A DNA stretch of 64,000 bases from Moniliella sp. 'wahieum' (GCA_003971905.1 RSEE01000134.1:62001-126000); one strand, 5' to 3'; counted from the first letter of the stretch, positions 12,691-24,750 are shown. Numbers and translations: made by a program. The notes: generated by a model not told the origin, from the letters alone.

Positions 12691-13373
12691 CGAGCGGCTT
12701 AGCTAAGCCACCGCAGCAACGCATAGACGGCCGTAAGATGGGTGGTGTGACCGGTCCTACACCCGTATTTCTTAGGTAATAAAACCCTCCGCATCAAAAC
12801 AGGTATCGCTGTTTAGGTTGGCCCACACATGCCTCGCTTGGCCGTGGGTTCGGCCGGATTCAAGGCCTTGGCAGTCATGTTCGGCCCCCCCATCAAGCTT
12901 CGGACTTACAGGGCCAAGTTCACAATAAAATCAAAGCGCTTCAACCGTTAAGCTTTAGGTCCTTGAAGGAGGCCAAAAGGCGCCTTAGCAGACCTAAGGC
13001 TTAGCACTTCAAGCTTCAAGCGTCAACGCATCAAACCCAAAAGCAAAAGGAACCTGGGACACAAACAGAAACACATCGGCGAAAGAATGGGTCAGCGGCA
13101 CCGCCTGGTGGGCCTGACCTACTACTACTAATGGACTGGGCTTTGACTCGGATTCAATATTCACTCGTCGCAAGCCATAGTCACTAGTCCTATTCTATTT
13201 CATCAAAACCGTGGAAGGAATACCAGTCTCAGGCGCAGACACCGATGCACCGCCTGTGCCACGTGCGAGCCATATCTCAACGCTGGAGTCGGGGCTGCCG
13301 CCGTGCGTGGTTGTGAAGATTACAACTGTGAGTACTGAGTGTACCTTGAGTACCTTGAGTAGTCTTGGTTCAA

Positions 13374-13416
13374 CGTTCAAGCTTCAAGCTTGAAGCTTGA
13401 AGCTTGAAGCTTGAGT
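13374..13416. repeat. Tandem AAGCTTG/AAGCTTC heptamer array
   Basis: TTCAAGC appears twice, then inverts into several copies of TTGAAGC, making a nearly perfect palindrome that could form a hairpin. The same words recur at 13,009-13,025, 15,151, 15,860, 16,081-16,123, 16,278, 18,536-18,560 and 45,120, in stretches without recognised genes. Confidence 0.7.
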
Positions 13417-14062
13417 CTGAGTCAAGCCTGAGTTCACCGACTGAGTGCTTGCTATAGGATAACTGACCTGACATGCACTGGCTATACCGACAGAGTGGCC
13501 ATGTCACGACTAGCACTCGATGATCGATGACATGTGGAACAATGTAACGTCTGTTTCGTCTCGATCAACAAACCCAATCAGTACTCAGTGTTCTCTACCA
13601 CACTCGAGAAATCTGCCCCACTTTCTCTGGCTTTTGTTGACTACACGCGACAAAAGGTTGGGCGACATTGGCGCTGCGTTCAATGGCCCACAGCTAACGA
13701 AACGTGGAGCAATGAAGAAAGCATTATAATTTCAGAGCATTTGCGAAACGTACGGCACACTAGATATTAGGGCAAGAACGTTGCGTCTACCAAGCTCCCT
13801 CATCCACACGTGTGCTGTCGAAGCACATACGAAAATCCGTTCAAGAAGTCAATGTATCCACAACAGGTCAGGACGCTCTGGCACCCACCATTTTCTTTCA
13901 ACAAACAGGATGTAGCACGGTGAATGCGAATGAGCATATAGAGACATGTGAGCCACTAACCCCACCTTCTTTAATAGATCTGAGACTCTTCAGTAAGTTC
14001 CAGGGGTGCTCACGCATCTTTTGTTGACATTCTCGGTGGCAAAGTATTACCCGTGCGTGTCG

Positions 14063-14620
14063 TTATGCATTATGGCCAAGGAGAAGAACGGCCTTTGAGT
14101 GTGCGCCCTGCACTCTTGGAGTTCTCGTCATAAAGAAGCTCCACAACAGTCGATATAACGCAGCATTTTTTGAGCTCGGCGTTCTCCACAGCGAGGTGTG
14201 TGGCCATCTGGTCTGGCGCCACCTTCCACGGTACGCAATGCTGGCCTCATTTTTGTACCTGAGTCCCTTTGGGTGTGTGATCCACCTCCACTCTTGGTCC
14301 TTCAAACGCTCCTGGTCCCATCACCAGCGACTCTGTAATCCGTATGCACCTCTATAATAGTCCGTATGTGCCTCTTCGAACATGAGAGTCCAGCATAGAA
14401 TTTCAAGCTTGATGACCGGCTCTTGCCCGGCCTCTTTCAAAACGTCCGAAGCATAGATTGGGGGCGGATACAGGTCAACATGAGAGCTCCATCTTACGTG
14501 CACTGCCGGCACCAGAAAGGGTGCAGGGTATATTGAGCTGGAGAGAGCAATCTGGACCTGCATGTTGGTGAGCTCGTGGCACTTGGCTGCGGGTCGCCAG
14601 GACAGCTAGGTGTGGCCGAA
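14063..14620 (-). pseudogene. Relic of an unidentified protein-coding sequence
   Basis: Read leftward, a coherent frame gives KCHELTNMQVQIALSSSIYP, then YASDVLKEAGQEPVIKLEIL and FEEAHTDYYRGAYGL. After a frame change it continues VEVDHTPKGTQVQK, DQMATHLAVENAELKKCC and VVELLYDENSKSAGRTLKG, with a stop near 14,075. The two pieces have balanced amino-acid content unlike random GC-rich frames, but I recognise no family and see no start codon. It may be a piece of a transposon or of a decayed host gene. Confidence is low. Confidence 0.28.
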
Positions 14621-17015
14621 CGTACAGGAGAAAAGAGGCAGAGTCAAGGGGGCGTATGTCAAAAGTCAACGATCATCGTTATTCCAATATCCTGTGGGGC
14701 TTCACTTTTCCCCGGATCGGTCCGAAACTCGTAATACATAGGAAACTGTCACAATGTCGGAGGGTGAGCACCTCTCGTCCACAGAGAGTCTCTCCAACTA
14801 TATACAGAGAGAAAAGCAGGCCACAGTAAAAAGCGCTCCTGAAGAGGGTAAACGATGCCATCAAACTTGGGCAGGTAGTGCCCTCATCACCTCTCGGCTT
14901 CCGATCTTGTCCTGGAATCGCTCGCGGCAACAATTTTCACTTCCCGCACAGGCAACACCCTTCAGGACCTCCTTGCTCTTCTCGAATCCAATACCGGCCC
15001 CGTTCAATACACTTGGGCAGGGGGCTGACGCCGTCATGTCTCATCACCCAAAATGTTACATTTCCGGTGGTACCTAACGGCCTCTTGTCCGAAGTTATGG
15101 TACCGTTGAAGAACCGCCGCGGCTGGATACTGTTTTGGCCAACATACCTTCAAGCTTCAGTCCTTCTCATCAGGTGCAGGAGTTCCGTTGTGTTCTCGCA
15201 TTTGTTTTCCTTCCAGCCTAGCCCCTGGCGGCGACTGTTGGCTGCTTGATGTTCCTCTGTAGGCGATATAGTGATGCTGTGGCTGGCTTATTCATAGTGT
15301 TGGCCACCACCACCGGTGTGATTGCATCAACCTCGAAGACCGTCAGTGCATCAGGGTTTCAGATCTCTCATCATACACATACGGCAATGCCGGCCGGGGA
15401 TACACCGTCGCAAAGCGTGCCCACCAGGCACCATCAGTCCCTTCTTCACCACAACACTACGATCGAAGGTGAAGGGGGTTGATGATAAGCGGGAGGGTGG
15501 TCGATGAGCTCAGCCGTTTTGCATGAGCGCCATGATGATGATCAAATGATCGATATATCGATCCATCGACAATCCACATCCCCATGTGGTCATGCATTTA
15601 CATACCAGGGGATACAGCAAAGCGTAGCGCTCAGGCGCTGAGCGGCTGAGCTTCAGCCCTAATAAAAACAAAATTAGAAGCAAACCCACACGTGCCCCAG
15701 GGCACTGCGTCTCAGGCGGCTCCGTGGCCTCTCCTCTAGATCTAGATGCTTAAAAGAGCCACTGGCTCGTTACTAGTTACCCCACCACGAGGGCATTGGG
15801 TAACCGATCACTCTTCGTTCGTGTGTCGACACTTTTCGGCTCGTATATAGATAGCACTTCTTCAAGCTTCAACCCAATCGATTGCTTTTGCCACTGGTGT
15901 AACCCCACCTGGAAGACAATGACCCACATATGATCGAGTTACCCGCGGTTAGTATTAACCAGCTACTAGTTACCGGATAGAGAGATGCCGATGATCAAGT
16001 ATTGATTAGATCATCGATTATCGGATTCGATTAATCGGTTACCTGAAGCCGGCGTACACGCATCTCCCCTTCCATCCAGTTCAAGCTTCAGCTGAAGTGC
16101 AAGCTTCAAAAAGCTTCAAGCTCTACAGAGGAGTACTCAGTGCGTACTCAGTTATTCATGGCACTCAGGTACCCAGTAGTGGCGACTGCGAGCTAGTGCT
16201 AAACATGTGATATGTGCCACTCTGCTGGCAATATGTATTCGTCTCCCAACAAAGAGCGATGGCCGATTGAGGCCGTGAAGCTTGAAGCTAGAAGCGTGTT
16301 GTGTGCGCTGTGAGCCGAAGCCTCAGGGTCACCGGTGGCACACACTGCTCGCCTGCGTTACAGCGACCGGTGACCATGGGAACGCAACCCGAAGGTGCCA
16401 GTTCTAGTTACTAGTTGGGAAATACTGTGGTTGTCCGGTGCTAGTTCCTAGGTAGTCAGTTTGGAGCCTCTGGTGTTCCACATGCCAGCCCGGCACAGCC
16501 GTGGCACAGCACCACCATATCTCAAGGCAGAACAGTCGGGGCCGATGGGGCTGGGCATGGACACGGCAACACACCGCCGGAGTGCTGGCCCAACTGTGAG
16601 AGGATGTGGTGCTTTTTTGTTCGGCGCCAGCATGCCTTCACGGGGCCCTCGATGGGCTCCCGCAACGTTCACGGTTCACGCGTTCACGTTCAACATTCAC
16701 AGAGATTGCTCATCCATCACGGGCGTTGTGTGCGAAAGTGGGCGATGCGACACGGCTGGTACATACTTTTCCCCCGACAGAGGGAGGACAGCGCCAACAC
16801 CCCCACATGCCCCGAGCCAGTGTTGACCACGCTGAGCAATCTTCTATCATCATCATGCCATGACTCTGCGCTGCCAGCCTGTTATAAGCCCAGCACACCC
16901 TCAGGCCTGCGCCTGACCAGCCTTCCTCTTGGCCGCCACCCCTCCTTCTCATTTTTATCTTTCTTTTCGCCCTTTGTTTTGATTCTCCGGCATCCGCCCA
17001 TCGCCTTTTCTCCCC

Positions 17016-17836
17016 ATGTCCAACACCACACCTCCAGCGATGAGGTTACCCCCCTCCAGGACGCGCTGCAGCGACTCGACCAGTCCCTACTCAACCTCCG
17101 TCGGGATGCTTCGCTGTACGCCCACACCAGCCGGATATACCATCATTCCCAGCCACACTTGGTATCACAGGCATGGCTTCCGCTTGAAGAGGTTTCCCAC
17201 CGTCCCAACCGACGAGAGCCATGACCAGGAGGTTCTTCGTCTCTGTCGCAAACGGATATCGCAGCAACCGGGCACCCCATCTCTACCGTCCCGTCGCTGG
17301 GGGCAGTCATTTGCTGCTGGCCATGCCATCCGTTCGGCGAGTCAGGCCTCAACACTTGCCCCTTCCCACCGCGCCTCCGTTGACTTACCGCCGCCCGATG
17401 AGAGGCGGAGGAAGGCCAAGAAGACGAGGCCGATGGTGACACTGCCGGCCCCAACAGCTTGTCCCCCTCGTTCCAGAGGCGGTTGGAAGACCACTGTTCA
17501 ATTTCGGGGGCTGCACTGCGTTCGGACGTCGCTTCCTTTGCCTCTTCGTCCGACATCTCCGATGTCCGCTCACACCCCGAGATGGGTCTATTATGACGTA
17601 CCCCAGTCGCCCACCTCCTCTAAACCGTTGTTTGCCCCCTGTCACAACTCCCCTACCTCCGCCCACCAGCCAATGTCGCTGTCGTCATCTTGTCGTCGTC
17701 GTTGCCCAGACGCGCACTCAAACTCGCCCTTCCCACCCGGCACTCGAACGCATCAGCCAGCTGTGGGAATGGTTCCAGCCTGGCTGCCGTGGCGAGCAGC
17801 GATGCAACGGGCGTGAGGCATTGCAACTCTGATTGA
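17016..17836 (+). CDS. Small uncharacterised protein with N-terminal helical segment and disordered acidic tail
   Basis: The start is ATG at 17016 (MSNTT), followed by a frame change into DEVTPLQDALQRLDQSLLNL, a short amphipathic, possibly coiled segment, and AHTSRIYHHSQPHLVSQAWL. Further on, coherent pieces read ESHDQEVLRLCRKRISQQPG, a Ser/Asp-rich stretch (NSLSPSFQRRLEDHCSISGA, SFASSSDISDVRSHPEM), and a basic end (RRALKLALPTRHSNASASCG) before the TGA at 17834-17836. Total length is about 270 codons. I considered a DASH kinetochore subunit because of the short helix, but no family signature fits well. It converges with MAD1. The call as a gene rests on coherent composition over frame breaks. 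Confidence 0.45.
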
Positions 17837-18720
17837 TCTGCCTAACCTCGTGCTGCCAAACCCTCCATCCGTCGTGTATCCTACATCATGGTTCTGCCCC
17901 AACATTAGAAGGCCAGCTTGCGTCCTCTATAATCTACCCCTCTCTCGTGCGACTGCCTATACCGACGACCTCATCTTTTTGCACAACCCTCTTGCACCGC
18001 ACCTGCCTATCCTGAATTCTGGGATGTTTTGTTTTTGCTTTTTCCTGTGGAGCTGCTAATATTGCGCTGTATCTGTATGTATACTGTCTTGGCCATCCTG
18101 CCCCCAGAGGGGTGGCAGGCGAGGAGCGCAGGGGGAGATGGGCGTGTGGTCGGACGGGGGACAGCGGACACAGCACGGATGGATAAGCCGCAGCTTCTAG
18201 CACGCAGGACTTGATTGTCGCCCTCATCATGAACACCCGTGTCCAGGAGGACATTGGCTGCCAGCTCTAGCTCTAGCTCCCCTGCCCTGCCCCTGCCTTT
18301 CCACGCCCCCTCTCCGTCTGGAAGCAATCAAAGCACGCGCGTAGGCAGTGCTCTGCGCCTGTTTCTTTCCCCCCCAGGGCGAATTGCTACTGCACGACCC
18401 AATGCATGATGCGTGACATGTGACAGGCTTTTTCCCAACCGCCTCTTTCGATATTTCCAAATCATAGCTGCCACTTGTTGCTCGACTGGCTGGATGGTCC
18501 AGTTTCTTGGTTTGACCAACTTCCTACTAGGCAAAGCTTGAAGCTTGAAGCTTGAAGCGTCCATGGTGCTGTGTACAACAAGCAAGTTCCACGTGATGGC
18601 AACGGGCGTATAGAAAGTGCCCCCCGTGTGGTCCGGGTCAGGCTGGGCAGAAATCGAAGGAGGGAAACGGCAAAAGGAGGCAAAAGGGTCAAGGGATAAG
18701 GGACATTTGTTCTGTGGCGC
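17837..18720. other. Convergent intergenic region with no gene
   Basis: This lies between the 3' end of the small + gene and MAD1. It holds a short GCTTGAA tandem at 18,536-18,560 (three copies) and a CTAGCTCTAGCTC stretch near 18,268. Several open frames cross it without recognisable content. Confidence 0.5.
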
Positions 18721-21700
18721 TTAGTCTTGGATCTGCGCCGGGGTCGAGCCACCCCTTCCTCCTCCTCCCTCCTCGGGCAGGTAACCGTACGCGCGAGCGA
18801 CGCGGGTACACGACTCGAACAAGTGCTGGGTCAGTTCGGAGAGGAAACACGGGATCGCATCGTTTGCCGACACGCCCGGCCCGAGGGGTTGGGCAAGCCA
18901 CTTGTTTGAGATGCTCCACGTCCACGTCCAGCTGCGCATCTGGAATCAGACGCATCGTTCCCTGGTCCCCGGCATGCGAGGCAAAAGTCAACGTGGTTGC
19001 ACCCTTGCTCCCCTTGCGCCGAGCAGCGGCCGAGGAGAAGGAAGACACCAGCTTGACTGCCCTGAATCGAGAAACGAAGTTTCCAGCCAAACAGACAGTA
19101 ACCGCCTCGCGGAACTCGCCGGCCTTGGCGGTGAAAACCTGCCGCAGACGCAACATGGCCTTGTCCCGCCCGGCCAGAGCCGCCTGCAGCGCCTCCACCT
19201 CCGCTCGAAGGTTGTCGGCCACAGCACGGGGACGAGGTCGGCGGTGGCCTGACGACAGGGCGCCTTGGACTCATCAGGCTTGCTCGGCTGCGTGGAGAGC
19301 TGCTCTTGCGCACGCTCCAACTGCTGCAGCAGCGCCTCATTCTCCGTCTTGAGGGCATCCAACCGACTGGCGCGCAGGTCCCGTTTGCTTTTCATACGGC
19401 CCTCCCGCCCGAAGTGTGAGCACCTGTACTTTTCCGGATCAAACTCCCCGTCCCAGACGGTCGTACAGACGTGCGTTCTCTTGGCCCAGCGTCTCCAGCT
19501 CCTTGTGCGCCGACGCAAGGGAAGCTGTATGGTCCGAAACCAATTTGGCCGATGCTTGGCCGCTTCGGCTTGCTGTTCTCGCTTGCTCCGCACCTGTTCC
19601 AGCTCCACCTTGGCTTGACCCAGCGCCGACTCGAGGCTGACCAGGCGCGCCTGCACCTCCTCCTTCTCGCGCACCGCTCATCCGATTGCGCTTGGGCGGA
19701 TCTCGCCTCCTGGTGAAGCGTTGCGACTTGCGCCTCGGCGGCCGACAGACGGGCACTCTTGTCCGCTACTTGGTGCTCCAAACTCCTCCACCCGGCTCTG
19801 CAGCACATCGATGCGCTGCAAGTTGGCCGCTGGTAGTCGGGCTGAGCCGGAGCAGGAGCCAGCAGCAGCAGCAGGGGCAGATGCAGAGGCAGTAGGAGAG
19901 GAAGCCTGCTCGGCCGAGAACGGCGCTGGCGCGCCTCCTCCAACGCACGTTGCTCGTCTTGGTACGAGCTCAACAGCCGACGAACCCGCTGCACCTCTTC
20001 CTGGCCCACCGTTACTTGCGCCTCGGCCGCCGCACGCGCCTCGGCCGCACGCAACTGGGCTGCACTTTGGCTCGCACGTTGTTCTGCTTCCTCGCGGTCC
20101 GACGCTCGGTCTTGACTGCCTCGGATGCGTGCTGGACGGAAACGGACCAGGCTTTGGATCTTACCAAGCGCCGTCTGGGCCGCGAGGGAGAGTGTGAGAA
20201 CGTAGAGGGTCACGTCGCTTGCTGTGGCAGAGGAAAGGGGTACGGAAGGAAGGGAGAGTGCGGTGGCCGAGTCAGGATCGGAGGCCGTGACAGCAGCGAT
20301 GGCCTGGGCATAGGAGGCGTCTACGCCTGCCTCCTGGTCGGGGGGCAAGGCGGAGCGGCAAACGCGTCCATGTTTCCAAAGTCATCTTGATCGAGTCGCG
20401 CTCACTCGCTGCTGCCATCGACACCTCGCTCGCCATCTCGGCCGCCGCAACGCTTTTTCCAACGACCGTTCGTCCTTGAGCAGTTCCACTCCCGGCTCGC
20501 GGCCAGGTGGCGCTCATTCTCCACCCTTGAGGACCTCGATCGTCTGTTCTAGCTGGGCAATGTGCTTGACTTGTTCTGGGGGCCAGACAAACGATCCAGC
20601 TGTTAGTACGCCATGGAAGGGAGAGAAAAAAAAAGGGGGAGAACCAGAGTAGACAACAACGCACGTGAGAGCTCCTTGCGGTACAGTGGCGGCTTCGGAA
20701 CGTGCCTCTTGGGTCGCCAGCACACGCGCCTTGTCCTCCTCGCTGTCTCCAGCCAGCTGATCCAACCGTGTTTCGAGCGACGTGATGGTTTCCTGAGCCT
20801 TTTCCAACTCGGTCCGCGCGCTCGCGGCGTCTTGCTGCGCCTGGTCACGCTCGTACCACGCCTGCGTCTTGGCCGTTTGCGCGTCCGAAGCCAAGGTGCG
20901 CTGTGTGAGCAGGTCCGATTCAGCCAACGCCAACGCTTCTTCCAAGCCTGTCTGGGTCTCAACCGAGGCCAGGCGGGCTTCCGACGCTGCGAGCGCAGCG
21001 TTTGCACTTGGGCCGTGTGCTGCTCGCGCTCGGTTTGAAGAAGCGTCTGCGTCGCTTCCCACTCAGATAGCATGTCCAGCCGCTCGCGCTCGTACCGCTC
21101 CAACTTGGATGCTTGCGCCGCGACCTCAGCCTGGACCTGGGCCAGACGCTGCTCCGACTGAGCCGCACGCAGTTCGCCGCAGCCAGCGCAGCTGCATGCT
21201 CGCTGCTCCTCCCGCCGCGCCCAGCCGCGGCGCACTACCACTGCTCCCGGCCGGCGAGGCGGGCGAGTTAGAGTCCAACGTGAGCGAGGCGCGGCCCAAC
21301 GCCGAGCTGGGCCGGCGCGCACTCATGCTCATCCGTGCAATCCGTTTCGCACTGGCTGTCGCAACGGACTCGGCCGGAGCAGCACGCAGGGAAAGCGGCG
21401 TGGCAAATACGTTTTCGGCGCCTGCCTCTTGGCCCGCCCACGACCCGAGCCGCGGCCGCTTGGCGTGCGCGTCGAGCGGCGTGCTGGGCATGGGCGCCAT
21501 GGGTGCGCCGGCGCTGGCGCGCGACAGGGCAGACGCCGGGCGCTTCAGCCCGTACGCGCTTCCTGGCCGGCGGGGGGGGGGGCATGGGGTGGGGTGTGCG
21601 CGCACGCCGAGCGCGGCGGTGGGCGCGGAGCCCGAGGCGGAGGCGGGGCGCGGGATGGCCGACGGGTGGGGGCGCGTGGTGGTGGGGTGGTGGTGGTGGG

Positions 21701-21799
21701 GGTGGGGGTGGGGATGCCGGAGCGCGTGGTGGGGCGCGGGAGGGCGGAGCGCGCAGGCAGGGGGATGTGGCTCCCGCCGGGCGCATCCAGGCGGGCCAT
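18721..21799 (-). CDS. MAD1: Spindle assembly checkpoint protein Mad1
   Basis: Mad1 is a coiled-coil protein that recruits Mad2 to unattached kinetochores and also sits at nuclear pores. The ATG at 21799 (MARLDAPGG) opens a basic, disordered N-terminus that continues in another frame as LKRPASALSRASAGAPM and STPLDAHAKRPRLG. Long coiled coil follows (SVETQTGLEEALALAESDLL, ALKTENEALLQQLERAQEQL). The C-terminal domain is diagnostic: LRAEVEALQAALAGRDKAML, LRLRQVFTAKAGEFREAV, a GTMRLIPDAQLDVDVEHL strand region, and AIPCFLSELTQHLFESCTR before the stop. These match the RLLRLKQVFxAKxxEFREAV and IPCFLAALTLELF blocks of fungal Mad1. The span of about 1,020 codons is longer than usual. Many frame breaks. 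Divergent from SEC65 with a 218-bp gap. Confidence 0.82.
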
Positions 21800-22017
21800 G
21801 CGGGCGATGGCTGATGGGATGGGATGGGATGGAATGGGATGGGATGGATGGGATGGAGATGGGAAGAGGCACTCCTATTAGCTACAGCAACCCACCCGCA
21901 TTGACTGCATCACGTGACGCTGCCGCTAGGGTTGGGCGTCGCTTCCTCGGCCTGCTCTTCCAGCTGTGCGCGCCCGCTGCCCCCACCACCACCACCACCA
22001 CCACCACCACCACCGCC
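21800..22017. promoter_or_regulatory. Shared MAD1/SEC65 bidirectional promoter with GGGAT array and CACGTGAC
   Basis: Only 218 bp separate the two start codons. On the MAD1 side lies an imperfect GGGAT/GGAAT array (21812-21872; CCCAT repeats when read toward MAD1). The middle holds ATCACGTGAC (about 21909-21918), an E-box of the Cbf1/bHLH type. On the SEC65 side lies an (ACC)n run up to the start codon (about 21982-22017). Confidence 0.55.
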
Positions 22018-23194
22018 ATGCCGCCCAAGGCCACCGTCATCGACGAGTTCGACGACGACACCGAGGTACGCTCCACCCCTGCGCGCGTTCCCAGCTGGCC
22101 CGCTGACACTCCATTCCGCGCAGTTCGACTCCCGCTCGTCCCGCCGCCCAGCGGCGCCGCGCCGGCCACGGCCGCCGGCAACCCGATGGGCATGAACCCC
22201 GAGCAGATGCACGCGATGGAAGAGATGATGCGCAAGATGGGCATGGGCGGTGCTGCCGGAGGAGGAGGCGGCGACATGCCGGACCCTGCGCTGCTCGCCG
22301 GGCCGCTTGCGCCGGAGCCGGAGCGCGTGGCTCGCCGTCGACGGGCGCCGTGCTGACCGCCGAGCAAAAGACGTGGACGACCTTGTACCCGATTTACTTG
22401 GATGCCAAGCGTCCGTACGGCAAGGGCTGTCGCCGCATTGCGTACCACAAGGCGTGTCTCTTCCCCCAGAGCAAGTTTCTTCATGCGGCGCTGCGCACGC
22501 TCCAGCTGCAGTGCGTCCATGAACCCGACAAGACCCACCCTAAGGACTGGTCCAACCCGGGCCGCGTGCGCGTCCACCTCTTCAACCCCGACTTTCAGTC
22601 GCTCCACCCCGTCATCAAGACCAAGAACAGTTGATCGAACGTATCGCCGAGTTGATCCAGGACGTCTCGGGCGGCCCCCCCCGCCGCTGCCCAACTTGCG
22701 CCAGGTGCGGGACGAGATTGTGGAGCGTCGATCGGCCAAGGCGCAGGCTCAGGCTCAGGCTCAGGCCCAGGCCCAGACCGCTCCCAAAGGCACGACCCAA
22801 ACCAGTGGGAGCAAGACGGCTACAACCCCCGGCTCAGCTACGACTTCTGTCTCTGTCTCGGCGCCGGCGCTGGACCCGATCCGCACCCGCCTCGCCTTGG
22901 TCCGGTTCCCCGAAGCGCTCGGCATGGGCGGCCCGCGGTCCCGCTTGCCGCCCAACAGCCGGGCCGCCGAGTTTGGCGTGATGAACTCGAGTATGCTCGA
23001 TGCGCGCCGCGGCGGCGCAGATGATGGGTCCCAACAACCCCATGGCCGGCATGCTCAGCATGATCGGCGGCGACGACGATGACGACGACGACGACGAGGC
23101 CAATCCCGCCCCGGCCCAGCCCGACCCGTTGAAACATTGGAGCCAAAACTTGTCCCGCCGCCAGCGCAAGCGCACCATCCGTATTGGTCGTTGA
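22018..23194 (+). CDS. SEC65: Signal recognition particle subunit SRP19 (Sec65)
   Basis: SRP19 binds SRP RNA and is needed to assemble the particle that targets nascent secretory proteins to the ER. The start at 22018 (MPPKATVIDEFDDDTE) follows an (ACC)n leader. A 58-nt intron at 22066-22123 (GTACG...GCAG) joins DDDTE to FDSR. A Met-rich stretch (NPEQMHAMEEMMRKMGMGG) precedes the SRP19 fold: TLYPIYLDAKRPYGKGCRRI, AYHKACLFPQSK and DWSNPGRVRVHLFN, the family's RNA-binding core. The tail has a Gln/Ala run (AQAQAQAQAQ), MMGPNNPMAGMLSMIGG, an eight-Asp acidic run, and a basic end (RRQRKRTIRIGR) as in fungal Sec65. About 372 codons, longer than yeast Sec65. Frame breaks near 22140, 22350, 22630 and 23000. 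Confidence 0.92.
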
Positions 23195-23472
23195 ACGTTG
23201 ACCCGTCTCGCTCTGTCTTTCCCCGCCAAAAAAAACCTACCTTCTGCTAGATCGGTGCGGTTGGCCTCGGGGCTTGCCTCTGACGTGGCACCAGGCACCA
23301 GGCACGTGGGTGCGTGCGGCCACGCCAAGGGGTGCTACGCTGTGCAGACAGTGTACCCTGCAATCGACTCGTTGGTGCTGCTGGCCACAGAGGGAAAAGA
23401 TGCTCATTCATAGCAAGAGCGCACTGCCAGAGTGCAACGTGCCCGGCCCGACGGCCTCACGGGCGGGGCGGG

Positions 23473-23509
<37 letters not shown>

Positions 23510-23511
23510 TT
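23195..23511. other. Convergent intergenic region with (GA)n microsatellite
   Basis: This lies between the SEC65 and membrane-protein stop codons. A (GA)15 run occupies 23475-23504. TGACGTGG occurs once at 23281. No gene is seen. Confidence 0.6.
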
Positions 23512-24694
23512 TTATAGTGCGTTGTGCTGGGCCAGGTAGCCCCATTCATCCTTATTGTCCGTGGTGAGACTGGCATTGTCGAGGGTGACGGGAAGACGAG
23601 GCCAAGGAAGCCGAGCTGGTGGCCAAGGGGATTTGGTCTTGTACGGCAAGACGCCAGGTCCGTGCGACGAGGCCAGGGTCTTACCGCTGGCCATGGTGTG
23701 TGCTACGGGACAGGGAAGAAGAGGGAGCGAGGTGAGCGGGTGGAGGCATGCCTACCGATACGTGGGCCATAGGTGGTGCAGGCTCGGTTTCGGCAGGAGC
23801 GTCGACATGGACGGAAGAGCGGAGGCCAAGAGGGACAAGACTGACGCCCACAGGCCGGCCTTTTGCGCGCGAGGAGCACGACAAGTGCCACGTTGTTGCT
23901 GCGTTGGCAACGGCTGGCACTCTTGCTCCAACTTGCCCATGCCTTCGTCGCGCCGGCGCCGGAGCACGTCCTTGAACGAGGCGCGCGTGGCAAGCGCGTG
24001 CCGCGAAACGGCCAAGTTGAACGAGCGCAGGTAGCGGATGTTGAAGCAGACAAACAGCAGGGACTGAGGGAAGGGAATGAAACGGCAACAAGGAACAGAG
24101 TATATAGGTCCCTGTGTCAGTACGCTGGCGCGGGTAAGAAACTATGGAATGGCCTCTGGTTCACGTACCAGGAGAATATACACACCGCCTACCACGAGCA
24201 GCAGCCAGCCCGACACGCGGCTGGGCTTGGCGACGGAGCGCGAGTTGAGGTCCAGGCCAAGGTACATCATGGCGGCGCCTTGGGGTGCGATGGAGTGGTG
24301 GCGGATGGGCAAGAGGAGTGAGACGAGGGCTTCAATGGCGCGGTGCAGGCGGGTGAGGTTCGGAAGCTCGATGAGCAGCAGCACGGTGATGGCCAGGAGG
24401 TAGAAGGCCCGTGGAGGCAGGCAAAGGCGAAGCCTGTCTTGTGGGCTGGGATGGAGGTGCCGGGGAGCAGGCCTGGGATGGAGGGGTCGAGTGGGAGTGG
24501 GTTGCCGTCGGGGCCAAGGGCGAGCTGCGGTAGGGGCTGGCACTGGGCGCCCGGTGCGTGGCACTGGCGGAGGAGGCGCACGTCGTGGCGCATGGCGTGG
24601 ATGCCTCGACGAGCGCGTAGACGAGCGTGCCGATGGCCACGACGCGCGCGAGCACGAGGAGCAGCCAGCGCTTGAGGTTCTTGAGGAAGGGCAT
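23512..24694 (-). CDS. Uncharacterised fungal multi-span membrane protein
   Basis: The ATG at 24694 opens MPFLKNLKRWLLLVLARVVA, a basic end followed by the first membrane helix (to about residue 30). An extracytosolic loop with paired cysteines and prolines follows (LALGPDGNPLPLDPSIPGLL). Later helices are YLLAITVLLLIELPN, ALVSLLLP and SGWLLLVVGGVYILL. A 105-nt intron at 24064-24168 joins YILL to SLLFVCFNIRYLRSF. The cytosolic tail has NLAVSRHALATRASFKDVLR, and a second, 53-nt intron at 23703-23755 leads to the last exon (MASGKTLASSHGPGVLPYKT ... DEWGYLAQHNAL). The layout (four helices, loop after the first, basic tail) resembles the fungal DUF7598-type proteins, but I am not sure of that family. 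Function unknown. Confidence 0.55.
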
Positions 24695-24742
24695 AGAGAA
24701 GGAGTGCGACGGATGGGAGGAGGGGGGGTGTGGGGGGGGGCC

Positions 24743-24750
24743 TATATATA
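24743..24750 (-). promoter_or_regulatory. TATA box of the membrane-protein gene
   Basis: TATATATA lies about 50 bp upstream of the start at 24694, between two G-rich runs. This suggests a very short 5' leader, which would be C/T-rich on the transcribed sense. Confidence 0.5.

Larger units (their letters stand above)
12607..17015. other. 4.4 kb gene-poor region with short dispersed words
   Basis: Beyond the EXO1 upstream region, this stretch is less GC-rich than the genes and carries many TTCAAGC/GCTTGAA words and CTAGTTAC-type words (for example near 15,770, 15,960 and 16,405). Only one fragment looks once-coding (14,063-14,620). Other open frames, such as the one opening with ATG at 14,754 and the frame across 13,534-13,770, have no supporting motif. 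No tRNA, rRNA or complete transposon is visible. It may be an old transposon graveyard. Confidence 0.45.

Noticed and set aside
16461-16863. Open frames upstream of the small gene at 17016
   Set aside because: Overlapping frames without start context or motif; probably promoter sequence.
20869-22356. 495-codon open frame on the + strand
   Set aside because: It is antisense to MAD1 over most of its length, and its end is the SEC65 exon; the antisense part has no motif. GC-rich DNA gives long chance frames.
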